Assembly (NCBI RefSeq): GCF_038096175.1
Contig: NZ_CP151100.1
Coordinates: 62,001-126,000, forward strand
Direction: 5' to 3'
Source of the DNA: Nostoc sp. UHCC 0302
GTDB lineage: Bacteria > Cyanobacteriota > Cyanobacteriia > Cyanobacteriales > Nostocaceae
DNA: 64,000 nt
A program made the position numbers and the translations under genes. The stretch's first letter is position 1. The number at the start of each line of letters is the position of its first letter. Below, piece after piece: positions 19,451 to 27,449 of this stretch. The notes beneath the pieces were generated by a model. That model worked only from the letters and a program-made list of their open reading frames with translations. It was not told where the DNA came from and did no database searches.

Positions 19451-19560
19451 TTGGTAAACCCTGGTGTTTGTGGTAACCCTTTAACTTCAGTTCTTTAATA
19501 ATCCTCCTTAACATTTTTCTCTTTTTAGGTTACCACGGTTAACCATAGGTTTACCATGTA
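19451..19560. promoter_or_regulatory. Cluster of GGTAA/TTACC operator-like motifs, left side
   Basis: Contains GGTAAACC (19453), GGTAACCC (19472), and the dense run AGGTTACCACGGTTAACC followed by GGTTTACCATGTATT (19527-19564). These share the core of the palindromes at 19937-20040 on the other side of the ribbon-helix-helix-like gene. The cluster lies upstream of the 542-residue gene, so it could be its operator or part of an origin. Confidence 0.5.
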
Positions 19561-19646
19561 TTAGTGTTAAATGATAAACCCGCCTTACCTGTTTGGTTGG
19601 GGCGGGTCTTCCTTTGCAAATTGTTGTATCTGTTTTAGCTTTTGCC

Positions 19647-19910
19647 TCAGGAGGCGATTCTCGTCCCTGAGGCGATTAATTCCCCCGATCGAACTTGCTT
19701 TAATTCTCTGATTTCCTCTTCAAGCCTTTGCAGTCGAGTGTTAATATCGCTTTCTATTTCCACCTCTCCACCAATAAATTGCAAAACCAATGCTAATAAC
19801 GCCTGGGATTCAGTTTTTCCTGACTTCCTAGCTTTTTCATTAAAAGCATCTTTTACGGTCTGTGTAACGCGCACGGCTAGACGTTTGTCTGCTTTTTCTT
19901 CTGTATTCAT
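19647..19910 (-). CDS. Small ribbon-helix-helix-like regulator
   Basis: An 87-residue basic protein. Residues 8-50 (DKRLAVRVTQTVKDAFNEKA followed by RKSGKTESQALLALVLQFI) fit the beta-strand, helix, helix pattern of ribbon-helix-helix (CopG/Arc-like) repressors; residues 55-75 form a short leucine coiled coil (INTRLQRLEEEIRELKQVR) likely for dimerisation. Such proteins typically bind palindromes near their own promoter, and a strong palindrome set lies just upstream (19937-20040) and another downstream (19451-19560). Autoregulation and control of the divergent 295-residue gene is the obvious inference. ATG start at 19910. Confidence 0.6.
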   Translation of the reverse strand: MNTEEKADKRLAVRVTQTVKDAFNEKARKSGKTESQALLALVLQFIGGEVEIESDINTRLQRLEEEIRELKQVRSGELIASGTRIAS

Positions 19911-19936
19911 ACTTCTACTGTCTATCTACTTTATCT

Positions 19937-20040
19937 GTTTACCAAGGTGGTAAACACGAGCATAGCACTGTAAACAGGAATATTCAGCTTTTTGGTAACC
20001 AGTGGTTGACATTTGGTTACCAAAAAGTTACCATGTATTT
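19937..20040. promoter_or_regulatory. Palindromic operator array between divergent plasmid genes
   Basis: Two inverted repeats: GTTTACCA-AGG-TGGTAAAC (19937-19955, 8-bp arms) and TTTTTGGTAACCA / TGGTTACCAAAAA (19989-20001 and 20014-20026, perfect 13-bp arms, 12-bp spacer), followed by GTTACCATGTATTT (20028), which echoes GTTTACCATGTATTAG at 19550. They lie between the divergently oriented regulator (19910, minus) and the gene at 20133 (plus). Likely repressor binding sites, possibly also iterons of an origin. Confidence 0.6.
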
Positions 20041-20132
20041 AGAAACAAAATAAAAGACGACCGCCACAGTCTCGTAAACAAAGCGATCGCCTTTTAGATT
20101 TCCCACCCTCTACAGATGGAGTAACCATAATA

Positions 20133-21020
20133 ATGACACACGGAACGTATACCCAACAACAGCTGCAACTCAAATCCATAGCTCGGCTCAAAGAAATCTA
20201 CAGTCAGATTGGTGCTACCGTTGAAGTTACAGACAAACGCTGCAAGGATGCCTGGATCAACGCAATCAACGCTCACCAATCCTCCCAACTCCACAAAGTC
20301 GATGAACAAGCGATTGCCCAAGCCCAACTAGAGCATCACATCGAAGCACAAGCGCAAGCTGTAGCACCGGAAGAATTTACAGTTGTTGAAATCAGCTTTT
20401 ACGATCACGAAATATATTGCGCTTCAAAGTTGATTGCAACCATAAGCTACGACGACAATCACTTGACTCAACGTTGGGTGGTGATGGTCAACGGCAAGGA
20501 AGTATTCCGCCGTGGCTGGTGGCAAAAGTGTTTCAACGATATCTGCTGGCATTACAAGCGAGGAACATTATTCGCTCTGTTACCTGACACCGTTCAATCA
20601 CCAGCTAGTGAAGAACTCACCCCGGCAGACGACACTACAGAAATAACCACAGCACAGCAACCCCTGGGTGAATGGGACTTCAGCATTCCCAAGTGGAATT
20701 CACCCGCCGCCATCTGCCCTACCTGCAATGGAAGTGGCTGCGGTAACTGCAATTATCACGGGATTCGTGCGGTGGACTTGTGCCAGCCTCAAGATGACTT
20801 TCGGCTCCACTACCTGGGACGTACTGATATTCAGACTGCTTACAATGTTTACAAGGGCGACGAACACCTGGGGATTGTGTTCAGAGTGCGTAACAGTGAT
20901 TGCTTTTGGGAAAATGACTCAGCCGCGCATTATTGGCTGAGTCAAAAAGGTGTAAATTGTATCTCTGTAAAAGATGCTATCAAAGGTTTAAAACCAACGG
21001 AAGTTCATCTCGAACCTTGA
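20133..21020 (+). CDS. Plasmid-type protein with SAP-like and zinc-cluster regions (3' end cut by IS)
   Basis: A 295-residue protein. Residues about 8-47 (QLQLKSIARLKEIYSQIGAT, then KRCKDAWINAINAHQ) look like a SAP-type helix-loop-helix that binds DNA. Residues about 195-212 hold CPTCNGSGCGNCNYHG, a DnaJ-like CxxCxGxGCxxC zinc cluster. The C-terminal ~80 residues (LHYLGRTDIQTAYNVYKGDE) form an alpha/beta domain. The reading frame ends on TGA supplied by the left end of the IS at 21016: the last codons (CCT TGA) are IS sequence, so the original C-terminus is lost and its length unknown. Its promoter lies in the palindromic region 19937-20130. Confidence 0.6.
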   Translation: MTHGTYTQQQLQLKSIARLKEIYSQIGATVEVTDKRCKDAWINAINAHQSSQLHKVDEQAIAQAQLEHHIEAQAQAVAPEEFTVVEISFYDHEIYCASKLIATISYDDNHLTQRWVVMVNGKEVFRRGWWQKCFNDICWHYKRGTLFALLPDTVQSPASEELTPADDTTEITTAQQPLGEWDFSIPKWNSPAAICPTCNGSGCGNCNYHGIRAVDLCQPQDDFRLHYLGRTDIQTAYNVYKGDEHLGIVFRVRNSDCFWENDSAAHYWLSQKGVNCISVKDAIKGLKPTEVHLEP

Positions 21021-21036
21021 GGGGGGACAAAAAGGG

Positions 21037-22240
21037 CTAGAATGCAGATAAAATAAGCCTCATAGCCCTTTCTCCTTGTTGATAATACTTACGCTTATTA
21101 GGAGCTAGTGTCATTAACTCAGCCACCAATTCATAAGAATTTTCCATGAAATCGACCCAGTTAGACCCCTTCGGGTTCGCAGTCGCCTGCGGAGGGAAAC
21201 CCTCCCGCAGCGCTGTCTCACCATATAATCCAATATAAAAACTACTATGACGGCGAACTGTTCGCCCAGATTCTTTAATTCTACCGACGTATTTTTGAAC
21301 ACCCATGCGTTTAATTTTTTGACCAGATATAGTTGCAGCCGTATATGCGAGTGAGATTAATAATATTAGGGAAATTAGCCTTTGACCTGATACATTAGTA
21401 TCTTCTAAATTATAACCACCGCTTTTAAAATCTTTAAACATTTCCTCAATATCAAAACGTTGTTTATAAGCCTTAATAGCCGAATCTAAATCATCTAAAT
21501 TAGTCAGAATAAACCAGCCCTCTTCCGGCGCAACTCCAAAACGTTTGCGTTTCCATTTGCTAGCAAGATTAAAGCTAATAAATCCTGTAGACTTTGTATA
21601 TTTAATACCTTGATAAAAGAAAGAAAGACCAGGTGCTAAACCCAAATCTCTTAGTTGCAGCCAAATTTCTGGTTCTATTTCTATAAATGCGTCCTTTTTT
21701 AAGCGTAAGCAGAAATATACTTTCTGCTCTGTGAGCCAGAAAGCGGCGCTTTACCGAACAAAATTCGCGGTCTCCTAACACTACAGTTTTATAATTATTA
21801 AAAAGCGGCAATGCTTTTTTGAATACTGCTTCTTGTTCATCAAAATTGCTTGAACCCAATTTGTCTAATAGCTTAAAATATATTGGGATAGACCTTTTAT
21901 CCCAAACCACACTAATCATTAACAGATTAATACGCCCCCAGTTAGTCCGGTCAATTACTAAATAAATAACTTCATTTAAGGGGAAATATATTTCTAACCA
22001 GCTTTTAATAATTGGGAACCAAATTTCTTCAATATTGATGTAATTTAAAGATAAAAACCGCTGAATTCTTTTCCTTCTACTTTCAAATAGTATTGGTATT
22101 GGTAAAGCAGTCGCTAGCGCCTCAAGGCTAACAGTTTTAATAGATTGTAATAAATAAATGAGGAGTTTTAGTAATAAGTATTCAGTACGTCCAAGCTCTC
22201 GCTTGAGGTGTGTCTCGTAGAATTCAGGTAATATTATCAT
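21037..22240 (-). pseudogene. IS4-family transposase, frameshifted
   Basis: Compared with the intact copy at 24088-25236, this gene (start 22240) has a +1 frameshift near 21745, where a palindromic AAAGCGGCGCTTT replaces the sequence encoding LANW, and an in-frame 54-bp insertion at 21167-21220 that would add 18 residues after YIGLYG. Downstream, the catalytic block FDIEEMFKDFKSGG is still readable. It cannot make full-length transposase. Confidence 0.85.
21167..21220 (-). repeat. 54-bp mobile palindromic repeat with an empty-site control
   Basis: Absent from the otherwise near-identical IS copy at 24088-25236 (where YIGLYG is directly followed by SNWVDF). On the minus strand it begins TGAGACAGCGC and ends GCGAACCCGAAGGG, with the inner palindrome CTGCGGGAGGG / CCCTCCGCAG. 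The ends match the 55-bp insert at 11444-11498. It keeps the frame open, adding 18 codons. Confidence 0.85.
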
Positions 22241-22325
22241 TAAATAGAGCTTATTGCGAATGGATGCTCTTTTTGTTTTACCATAAATTGCTACACTCGT
22301 TGCCCTGTATCTATCTCAGGGTATT

Positions 22326-23618
22326 TTGTCCCCCCTCAAGGTTTTTGTATTAGATAAAAACAAGCAACCACTCGACCCCTGCCATGCAGCAAGAGCGAGA
22401 GAATTATTAAAACAAGGGAGAGCAACAGTTTATAAACAGTATCCGTTCACAATAATAATTAAAGACCGAGAAGTAGGTCAATCAGTGATACATCCACATC
22501 AGGTAAAGATAGCTCCAGGCAGCAAAGTTACAGGTCTAACTGTACTCCAAGAAAATACGAATAGATGTGTATTTGCTGCTGAAATCAGCCATCGTGGGTT
22601 TCAAATTAAGCAAGCACTGTTATCAAGAAGGCAATTAAGACGTTCTCGACGCTTACGCAAAACACGTTATCGTAAACCACGTTTTCTTAACAGAAAACGT
22701 AAGAAAGGTTGGCTACCACCATCACTGCAATCTCGGATTGAGAATGTTTTAACTTGGGTAAACCGATTGCGTCATGTTTGCCCCATAACTGCAATTTCTC
22801 AAGAGCTAGTCAAATTTGACTTACAGAAACTCGAACAACCAGAGATACAAGGTGTAGATTATCAACGTGGTGAGTTATTTGGTTTTGAAGTTAAAGAGTA
22901 TCTTTTGACCAAATGGGGGCATCAATGTGCTTATTGTAGTGTTAAAGATGTGCCATTACAAATTGAGCATATTGTCGCTAAATCTCGTGGTGGGACTAAT
23001 CGTGTTAGTAATCTCACGTTAGCTTGTCAAAAATGTAATCAATCCAAAGGTAATCAACCAATCATCGAGTTTCTTAAAAAGAAACCTGAATTATTAAACC
23101 GGATTTTATCTCAAGCTAAAAAACCTTTAGTTGACGCTACTGCTGTGAATGTAACTCGTTGGGAATTATACCGAAGACTTCAACAAACTGGTTTACCAGT
23201 CGAAGTTGGTAGTGGTGGGCAGACTAAGTGGAACCGAACCAATCATAGAATTGAAAAATCTCACTGGGCTGATTCGCTGTGTGTGGGAGCTAGTACACCC
23301 AAAAAGTTGTTAATAAAGGGCATTAAACCTCTAGCGATTACAGCCAAAGGTCACGGTACTCGTCAGCGTTGCCGTACAAACAAGTTTGGATTTCCAAAAG
23401 CTCATGCACCTTCATCTAAATACTTTCAGGGTTTTACCACTGGCGATATTGTTAAAGCCAATATTCCAACTGGTAAATTCGCAGGGACTTATATAGGCAG
23501 AATTGCTATTAGATTCCGCCCTAGTTTTGTTCTATACTTTTTAGATAAAAAATTTGATGTTCATCCTAAATATTTGAATACTAGACAAAAGGCTGACGGT
23601 TATGAATATAAACAATAG
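22326..23618 (+). CDS. iscB: IscB-family RNA-guided HNH endonuclease with altered RuvC-I
   Basis: A 430-residue IscB-type protein. Order of parts: PLMP-like N-terminus (VFVLDKNKQPLDPCHAARAR), RuvC-I region at 60-70 (VKIAPGSKVTG), Arg-rich bridge helix at 100-125 (RRQLRRSRRLRKTRYRKPRF), RuvC-II around E160 (ISQELVKFDLQ), HNH at 200-245 (CAYC, LQIEHIVAKSRGGTNRVSNL, CQKCNQSKGN), and RuvC-III at 312-320 (SHWADSLCVG). IscB proteins are ancestors of Cas9 and use an omega-RNA normally encoded just upstream. Here position 63, normally the catalytic Asp of DPGSK, is Ala (GCT), so the RuvC site should not cut. The IS ending at 22340 lies directly against codon 6; the predicted start (TTG, 22326) is inside the IS and the native start and omega-RNA region are gone. 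Confidence 0.85.
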   Translation: MSPLKVFVLDKNKQPLDPCHAARARELLKQGRATVYKQYPFTIIIKDREVGQSVIHPHQVKIAPGSKVTGLTVLQENTNRCVFAAEISHRGFQIKQALLSRRQLRRSRRLRKTRYRKPRFLNRKRKKGWLPPSLQSRIENVLTWVNRLRHVCPITAISQELVKFDLQKLEQPEIQGVDYQRGELFGFEVKEYLLTKWGHQCAYCSVKDVPLQIEHIVAKSRGGTNRVSNLTLACQKCNQSKGNQPIIEFLKKKPELLNRILSQAKKPLVDATAVNVTRWELYRRLQQTGLPVEVGSGGQTKWNRTNHRIEKSHWADSLCVGASTPKKLLIKGIKPLAITAKGHGTRQRCRTNKFGFPKAHAPSSKYFQGFTTGDIVKANIPTGKFAGTYIGRIAIRFRPSFVLYFLDKKFDVHPKYLNTRQKADGYEYKQ

Positions 23619-23856
23619 TGATGTTCGATAAAACAGTTTTAATATTCTCGGAGATATTTACCTATAAAATTAACAGATATAGCAAAAATCTTCTTTTCAT
23701 ATTTAATATAAATAGCGCAATGTGTTAAAGTTATAGTAAATAAAAGTGTAAGACTATAGACAGATAGCGTTCATCAAACTTGCCAATTTTTATGCGGCAA
23801 TAATAAAGATTTTCCTCTTACGAGTGACAGTAGTTTAATATTATAAATTAGAAATT

Positions 23857-23987
23857 ATGCCATTAGTTTTAGAAGATTGGATAGGCCAATCCAGCAATCT
23901 CAAGAACCAATGTGAAAAGATTCGGGGAGCAACCATAAGTGAGCGCACTTGGCGCGATTGGGAGCGACTTGCGGGTGCAGTTTATCC
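23857..23987 (+). pseudogene. Two-HTH regulator, 5' exon-like part (interrupted by IS)
   Basis: From ATG 23857 the frame reads MPLVLEDWIGQSSNLKNQ, then SERTWRDWERLAGAVYP, which resembles a MerR-like winged helix. It is cut by the IS after base 23987. With the 9-bp duplication removed, the frame continues at 25267 as QGKKVSERSYTPEQ, giving one 269-residue protein. The region 23619-23856 upstream holds no gene and probably the promoter. Confidence 0.75.
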
Positions 23988-25257
23988 CTTGAGGGGATAC
24001 GAAATACCCTGAAATAGATATAGGGCAACGAGTGTAGCAATTTGTGGTAAAACAAAAAGAGCATTCATTCGCAATAAGCTCTATTTAATGATAATATTAC
24101 CAGAATTCTACGAGACACACCTCAAGCGAGAGCTTGGACGTACTGAATACTTATTACTAAAACTCCTTATCTGTTTATTACAATCTATTAAAACTGTTAG
24201 CCTTGAGGCGCTAGCGACTGCTTTACCAATACCAATACTATTTGAAAGTAGAAGGAAAAAACTTCAGCGATTTTTATCTTTAAATTACATCAATGTTGAA
24301 GAAATTTGGTTTCCAATTATCAAAAGCTGGCTAGAAATAAATTTTCCTTTAAATGAAGTTATTTATGTAGTTATAGATCGGACTAATTGGGGATGCATTA
24401 ATCTATTAATGATTAGCGTGGTTTGGGACAAAAGGTCTATCCCAATATATTTTGAGCTATTAGACAAGTTAGGCTCAAGTAATTTTGATGAACAAGAAGC
24501 AGTATTTAAAAAAGCATTACCGATTTTCAAGGATTATAAAATTGTAGTGTTAGGAGACCGAGAATTTTGTTCAATAAAGTTGGCTAACTGGCTCACAGAG
24601 CAGAAAGTATATTTCTGCTTACGCTTAAAAAAGGACGCATTTATAGAAATAGAACCAGAAATTTGGCTGCAATTAAGAGATTTGGGTTTAGCACCTGGTC
24701 TTTCCTTCTTTTACCAAGGTATTAAATATACGAAATCTCAAGGGTTTGTTAGCTTTAATCTCGCTACTAAATGGAAACGGAAACGTTTTGGAGTTGCGCC
24801 GGAAGAGGGCTGGTTTATTCTGACTAATTTAGATGATTTAGATTCGGCTATTAAGGCTTATAAACAACGTTTTGATATTGAGGAAATGTTTAGAGATTTT
24901 AAAAGCGGTGGTTATAATTTAGAAGATACTAATGTATCAGGTCAAAGGCTAATTTCCCTAATATTATTAATCTCACTTGCATACACGGCTGCAACTATAT
25001 CTGGTCAAAAAATTAAACGCATGGGTGTTCAAAAATATGTAGGCAGAATTAAAGAATCTGGGCGGACAGTTCGCCGTCATAGCAGTTTTTATATTGGATT
25101 ATATGGGTCTAACTGGGTCGATTTCATGGAAAATTCTTATGAATTGGTGGCTGAGTTAATGACACTAGCTCCTAATAAGCGTAAGTATTATCAACAAGGA
25201 GAAAGGGCTATGAGGCTTATTTTATCTGCATTCTAGCCCTTTTTGTCCCCCCTCAAG
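23988..25257 (+). mobile_element. IS4-family element, intact copy B (1270 bp)
   Basis: Terminal repeats CTTGAGGGG (left) and CCCCTCAAG (right), flanked by a perfect 9-bp target duplication AGTTTATCC (23979-23987 and 25258-25266), typical of IS4. It encodes an intact transposase at 24088-25236. It is inserted at codon 44 of the two-HTH regulator gene. The left end (GGATACGAAATACCC) differs slightly from copy A (GGGGACAAAATACCC). Confidence 0.92.
24088..25236 (+). CDS. IS4-family DDE transposase, intact
   Basis: A 382-residue transposase. DDE features: VIYVVIDRTNWG near residue 93 (first Asp), KIVVLGDREFCS near residue 154 (second Asp) and QRFDIEEMFRDFKSGGYNLE near residue 265 (Glu). The element's ends and 9-bp duplication fit IS4. 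The gene is uninterrupted and is the reference for the broken copy at 21037-22240, from which it differs by a few substitutions plus the absence of the 54-bp repeat and of the frameshift. Confidence 0.9.
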   Translation: MIILPEFYETHLKRELGRTEYLLLKLLICLLQSIKTVSLEALATALPIPILFESRRKKLQRFLSLNYINVEEIWFPIIKSWLEINFPLNEVIYVVIDRTNWGCINLLMISVVWDKRSIPIYFELLDKLGSSNFDEQEAVFKKALPIFKDYKIVVLGDREFCSIKLANWLTEQKVYFCLRLKKDAFIEIEPEIWLQLRDLGLAPGLSFFYQGIKYTKSQGFVSFNLATKWKRKRFGVAPEEGWFILTNLDDLDSAIKAYKQRFDIEEMFRDFKSGGYNLEDTNVSGQRLISLILLISLAYTAATISGQKIKRMGVQKYVGRIKESGRTVRRHSSFYIGLYGSNWVDFMENSYELVAELMTLAPNKRKYYQQGERAMRLILSAF

Positions 25258-25266
25258 AGTTTATCC

Positions 25267-25945
25267 ACAAGGCAAGAAGGTGTCCGAGCGCTCCTACACG
25301 CCGGAACAAACGGAATTACTGTTGTGCTTGGCGTGGTATCGCAAGTGCTATCCCCGCGTGAAAGTCACATATCGGAGCTTGAGAAACTACTGGCAAAGTA
25401 ATGAATACAAACTTGATGAGGTATTTGATGCTTTCTGTGAAGCAGTAAATTCTCCACAAGAGAAACAACCTCCTACACCTGCTCCAAAACTCATAGCGTT
25501 GTCGAGCGTGAAAAAGTCATGTGATCAGATCATGAACCGCTGCATCTCTAGGAATTGCTGGGCTAGTTGGAAGCAGTTTTTGGGAATACCAAAGTATGAA
25601 CGCTATGTGGAGGAGGGGCTAGCATCAATACTTGTGTATATGGCCTGCTGGAGGCATGACAATCCTACAAAAAAGTTTCCCTCAGTCAACCGTTTGATCA
25701 CAATGATGAAACATTGGTCACGTCGAGCGATGACACTTGAAACCAATTCGAGTGGCAAGATGTATTATCGATGGCAGATGCGGGGGTGTCTTGGCAAAGA
25801 TTTAGCTAAATACTTAGCAGCCTATGGGTACAAAATTTCAACACGCACACTATATAAGTGGGGTCATTTCAGCCAACGAAGGCATTATTCACCTTCAGAA
25901 CTATCGGAGTGGAAGAATATAGCAGCTAAAAAAAGGTGTGCATGA
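25267..25945 (+). pseudogene. Two-HTH regulator, 3' part (continues 23857-23987)
   Basis: The larger part of the interrupted gene. In frame with the 5' part after excision, it encodes YTPEQTELLLCLAWYRKCYP, RSLRNYWQSNEYKLDEVF and, near the C-terminus, KDLAKYLAAYGYKISTRTLY followed by KWGHFSQRRHYSPSELSEWK, which looks like a second MerR-like helix-turn-helix. The whole would be 269 residues with HTH motifs near both ends, suggesting a DNA-bridging plasmid regulator (inference). An internal GTG at 25280 could still allow translation of the 221-residue C-terminal portion. Confidence 0.7.
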
Positions 25946-26094
25946 TTCGATTACTAGACGGACTTAATACAAGAATACATTTGTCAGAGTTGAGTCCTTC
26001 AGAATTGAGTCCTTCAGAATGATTAAATATCTTTACTGCTAAAGCCAGATTTTTGACGAATGTGTTCTGAATTCTAATCACTAAGGAGTAAAAC

Positions 26095-26619
26095 ATGGCA
26101 CGTAAAGGCTCTGAATTGACAGTATCAACAGAAGAGACATCAATAGATAAACAACCCAAAAGCATTACTAAAGCTAAAAAGATAGAGATTAATGCTTATC
26201 AAGAACAAACCTCAGCACAGGCGATTGAAGAATTAGAAGTTGCCTTTGACTTTGACTTACGAATGGCAATTATTCAGAGATTAGTGCAAGACAAATACAT
26301 AATCCTCCAACAAAAAGACAAAGAACGCTCAATTACAGAAGCACTAGAATTAGCCAGATTAGAAGCTATAGAGCTTGCGCGTGAGGAGGGGAAACAACAA
26401 GCTAGAGCTAAAATGGCTCAAAAGAAGGCACAACAAAAAGCTGCGGCACAACAACATTTTATTGATGTAGAGTTAGAGCAACTAATTGATAGTTGTGATT
26501 ACTTGCCGTTTGAAACAATGAAACAGACCGTTAATACTTTTGCAAATCGTATCGGCGTAACTCTTGAGTGGAAAGATTTAGACGATGGACAATTCGAGTG
26601 CATACCTTACATCACCTGA
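26095..26619 (+). CDS. Unrecognised coiled-coil protein of the FtsK-like gene run
   Basis: A 174-residue protein with a charged N-terminus, a predicted long helix at about 85-125 (EALELARLEAIELAREEGKQ followed by ARAKMAQKKAQQKAAAQ) and a small C-terminal domain (LPFETMKQTVNTFANRIGVT). Preceded by AAGGAGTAAAAC, a good ribosome binding site. It begins a run of co-directional genes ending with the FtsK-type ATPase; its 3' end overlaps the next gene by 35 bases, a sign of translational coupling. No family recognised. Confidence 0.65.
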   Translation: MARKGSELTVSTEETSIDKQPKSITKAKKIEINAYQEQTSAQAIEELEVAFDFDLRMAIIQRLVQDKYIILQQKDKERSITEALELARLEAIELAREEGKQQARAKMAQKKAQQKAAAQQHFIDVELEQLIDSCDYLPFETMKQTVNTFANRIGVTLEWKDLDDGQFECIPYIT

Positions 26620-27103
26620 AATTCAGGAGTTTATTGACACAGTAAACTCTGGCCGTGAAGTTGCTGGAATTACCCAAATCATCAGCCAGGAGGTACAACG
26701 ACAGATTGAGACCCAGTTGGCGGAATTCCAGGCAGCGATCGCACAATCTAACTTAGCCATGATTGATGTGATGCACGGTGAGCTAACACGCCTCAAAGAA
26801 GAATCTGCAACGGTCAAAGGGGTAATGGAGCGATTGAAGACAGCTGTCGCTCCTGACATTCCATCTTCAGAGGATGAAGTTGTCAGCTTTCGTCAAGCGA
26901 TTGAAAATCTGGAGAAGTACGGCAGCATAATTCCTACAGAGAAGGATATCGTTGCTGCCCAACTGAAATGGCGAAACCAACAAGCTTGGTCGTTGGTATG
27001 GCAATCTGTCGCCAAATTACTAATAAGAAAAATGGAGAAAACATTTTGCAAACCGCCCACTTCCACAGAGCATACTGGTGTTACGAAAACAACCTTGGAA
27101 TAG
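26585..27103 (+). CDS. Unrecognised helical protein, overlaps both neighbours
   Basis: A 172-residue, mostly helical protein (VQRQIETQLAEFQAAIAQSN, LTRLKEESATVKGVMERLKT, VVSFRQAIENLEKYGSIIPT). ATG at 26585 lies within the end of the preceding gene. Its last 45 codons overlap the 26968 frame by 136 bases, which is unusually long; either the next gene starts later, or one of the two carries a sequence change. No family recognised. Confidence 0.55.
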   Translation: MDNSSAYLTSPEIQEFIDTVNSGREVAGITQIISQEVQRQIETQLAEFQAAIAQSNLAMIDVMHGELTRLKEESATVKGVMERLKTAVAPDIPSSEDEVVSFRQAIENLEKYGSIIPTEKDIVAAQLKWRNQQAWSLVWQSVAKLLIRKMEKTFCKPPTSTEHTGVTKTTLE

Positions 27104-27447
27104 CCAAGATTCATTACGAACAATTAGGAATTTTCGCCCTGTTGTTTGAAGAAGGTATTCCCAAGATTAATGTTAATTTCCTCGACAAGAAAGAATTCTC
27201 CTATTACTGGCAAAAATACAAGAAAGCGGGAGTAACTTTATGTCTGGGTGTGATGATTGACCGGGATGTTGAATTAACTAGGGTAATTGAAAAGGAGAAC
27301 GTATTTAAGTTTCCTGAAATCAATCTGGAAGTCAAGCTAGAAAACAATATCCGTTACTTTCGTTCGATTGGAGGAGAATGGCTTGAGTTTGAAGATGATG
27401 TGTTTGTCGAATATAAGCCTTGTAATTCACTAATTGATGTTAGATAA
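26968..27447 (+). CDS. Unrecognised alpha/beta protein
   Basis: Up to 159 residues. The well-formed part is HRAYWCYENNLGIAKIHYEQ, LGIFALLFEEGIPKINVNFL, YWQKYKKAGVTLCLGVMIDR and GEWLEFEDDVFVEYKPC, an alternating strand/helix pattern. The first 30 residues overlap the preceding gene and a later start (for example ATG at 26998, MAICRQ) is possible. It ends two bases before the next start, so the two genes are coupled. No family recognised. Confidence 0.5.
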   Translation: MAKPTSLVVGMAICRQITNKKNGENILQTAHFHRAYWCYENNLGIAKIHYEQLGIFALLFEEGIPKINVNFLDKKEFSYYWQKYKKAGVTLCLGVMIDRDVELTRVIEKENVFKFPEINLEVKLENNIRYFRSIGGEWLEFEDDVFVEYKPCNSLIDVR

Positions 27448-27449
27448 TA

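Larger units (their letters stand above)
21016..22340 (-). mobile_element. IS4-family element, decayed copy A (1325 bp)
   Basis: Ends are CTTGAGGGGGGACAAAA (left) and TTTTGTCCCCCCTCAAG (right). It is the same element as 23988-25257 in opposite orientation; its length exceeds that copy by exactly 55 bases (a 54-bp repeat insertion plus one frameshift base). The 9-bp flanks (ATCTCGAAC left, GTTTTTGTA right) do not match, unlike copy B, so adjacent DNA has been deleted or rearranged. It cuts the 3' end of the gene at 20133 and the 5' end of the IscB gene. Confidence 0.85.

Noticed and set aside
21016-25257. Composite transposon made of the two inverted IS4 copies carrying iscB
   Set aside because: Copy B alone has a perfect 9-bp duplication and splits a gene that is restored by its removal, so it moved as a single IS; copy A is frameshifted and has no duplication.
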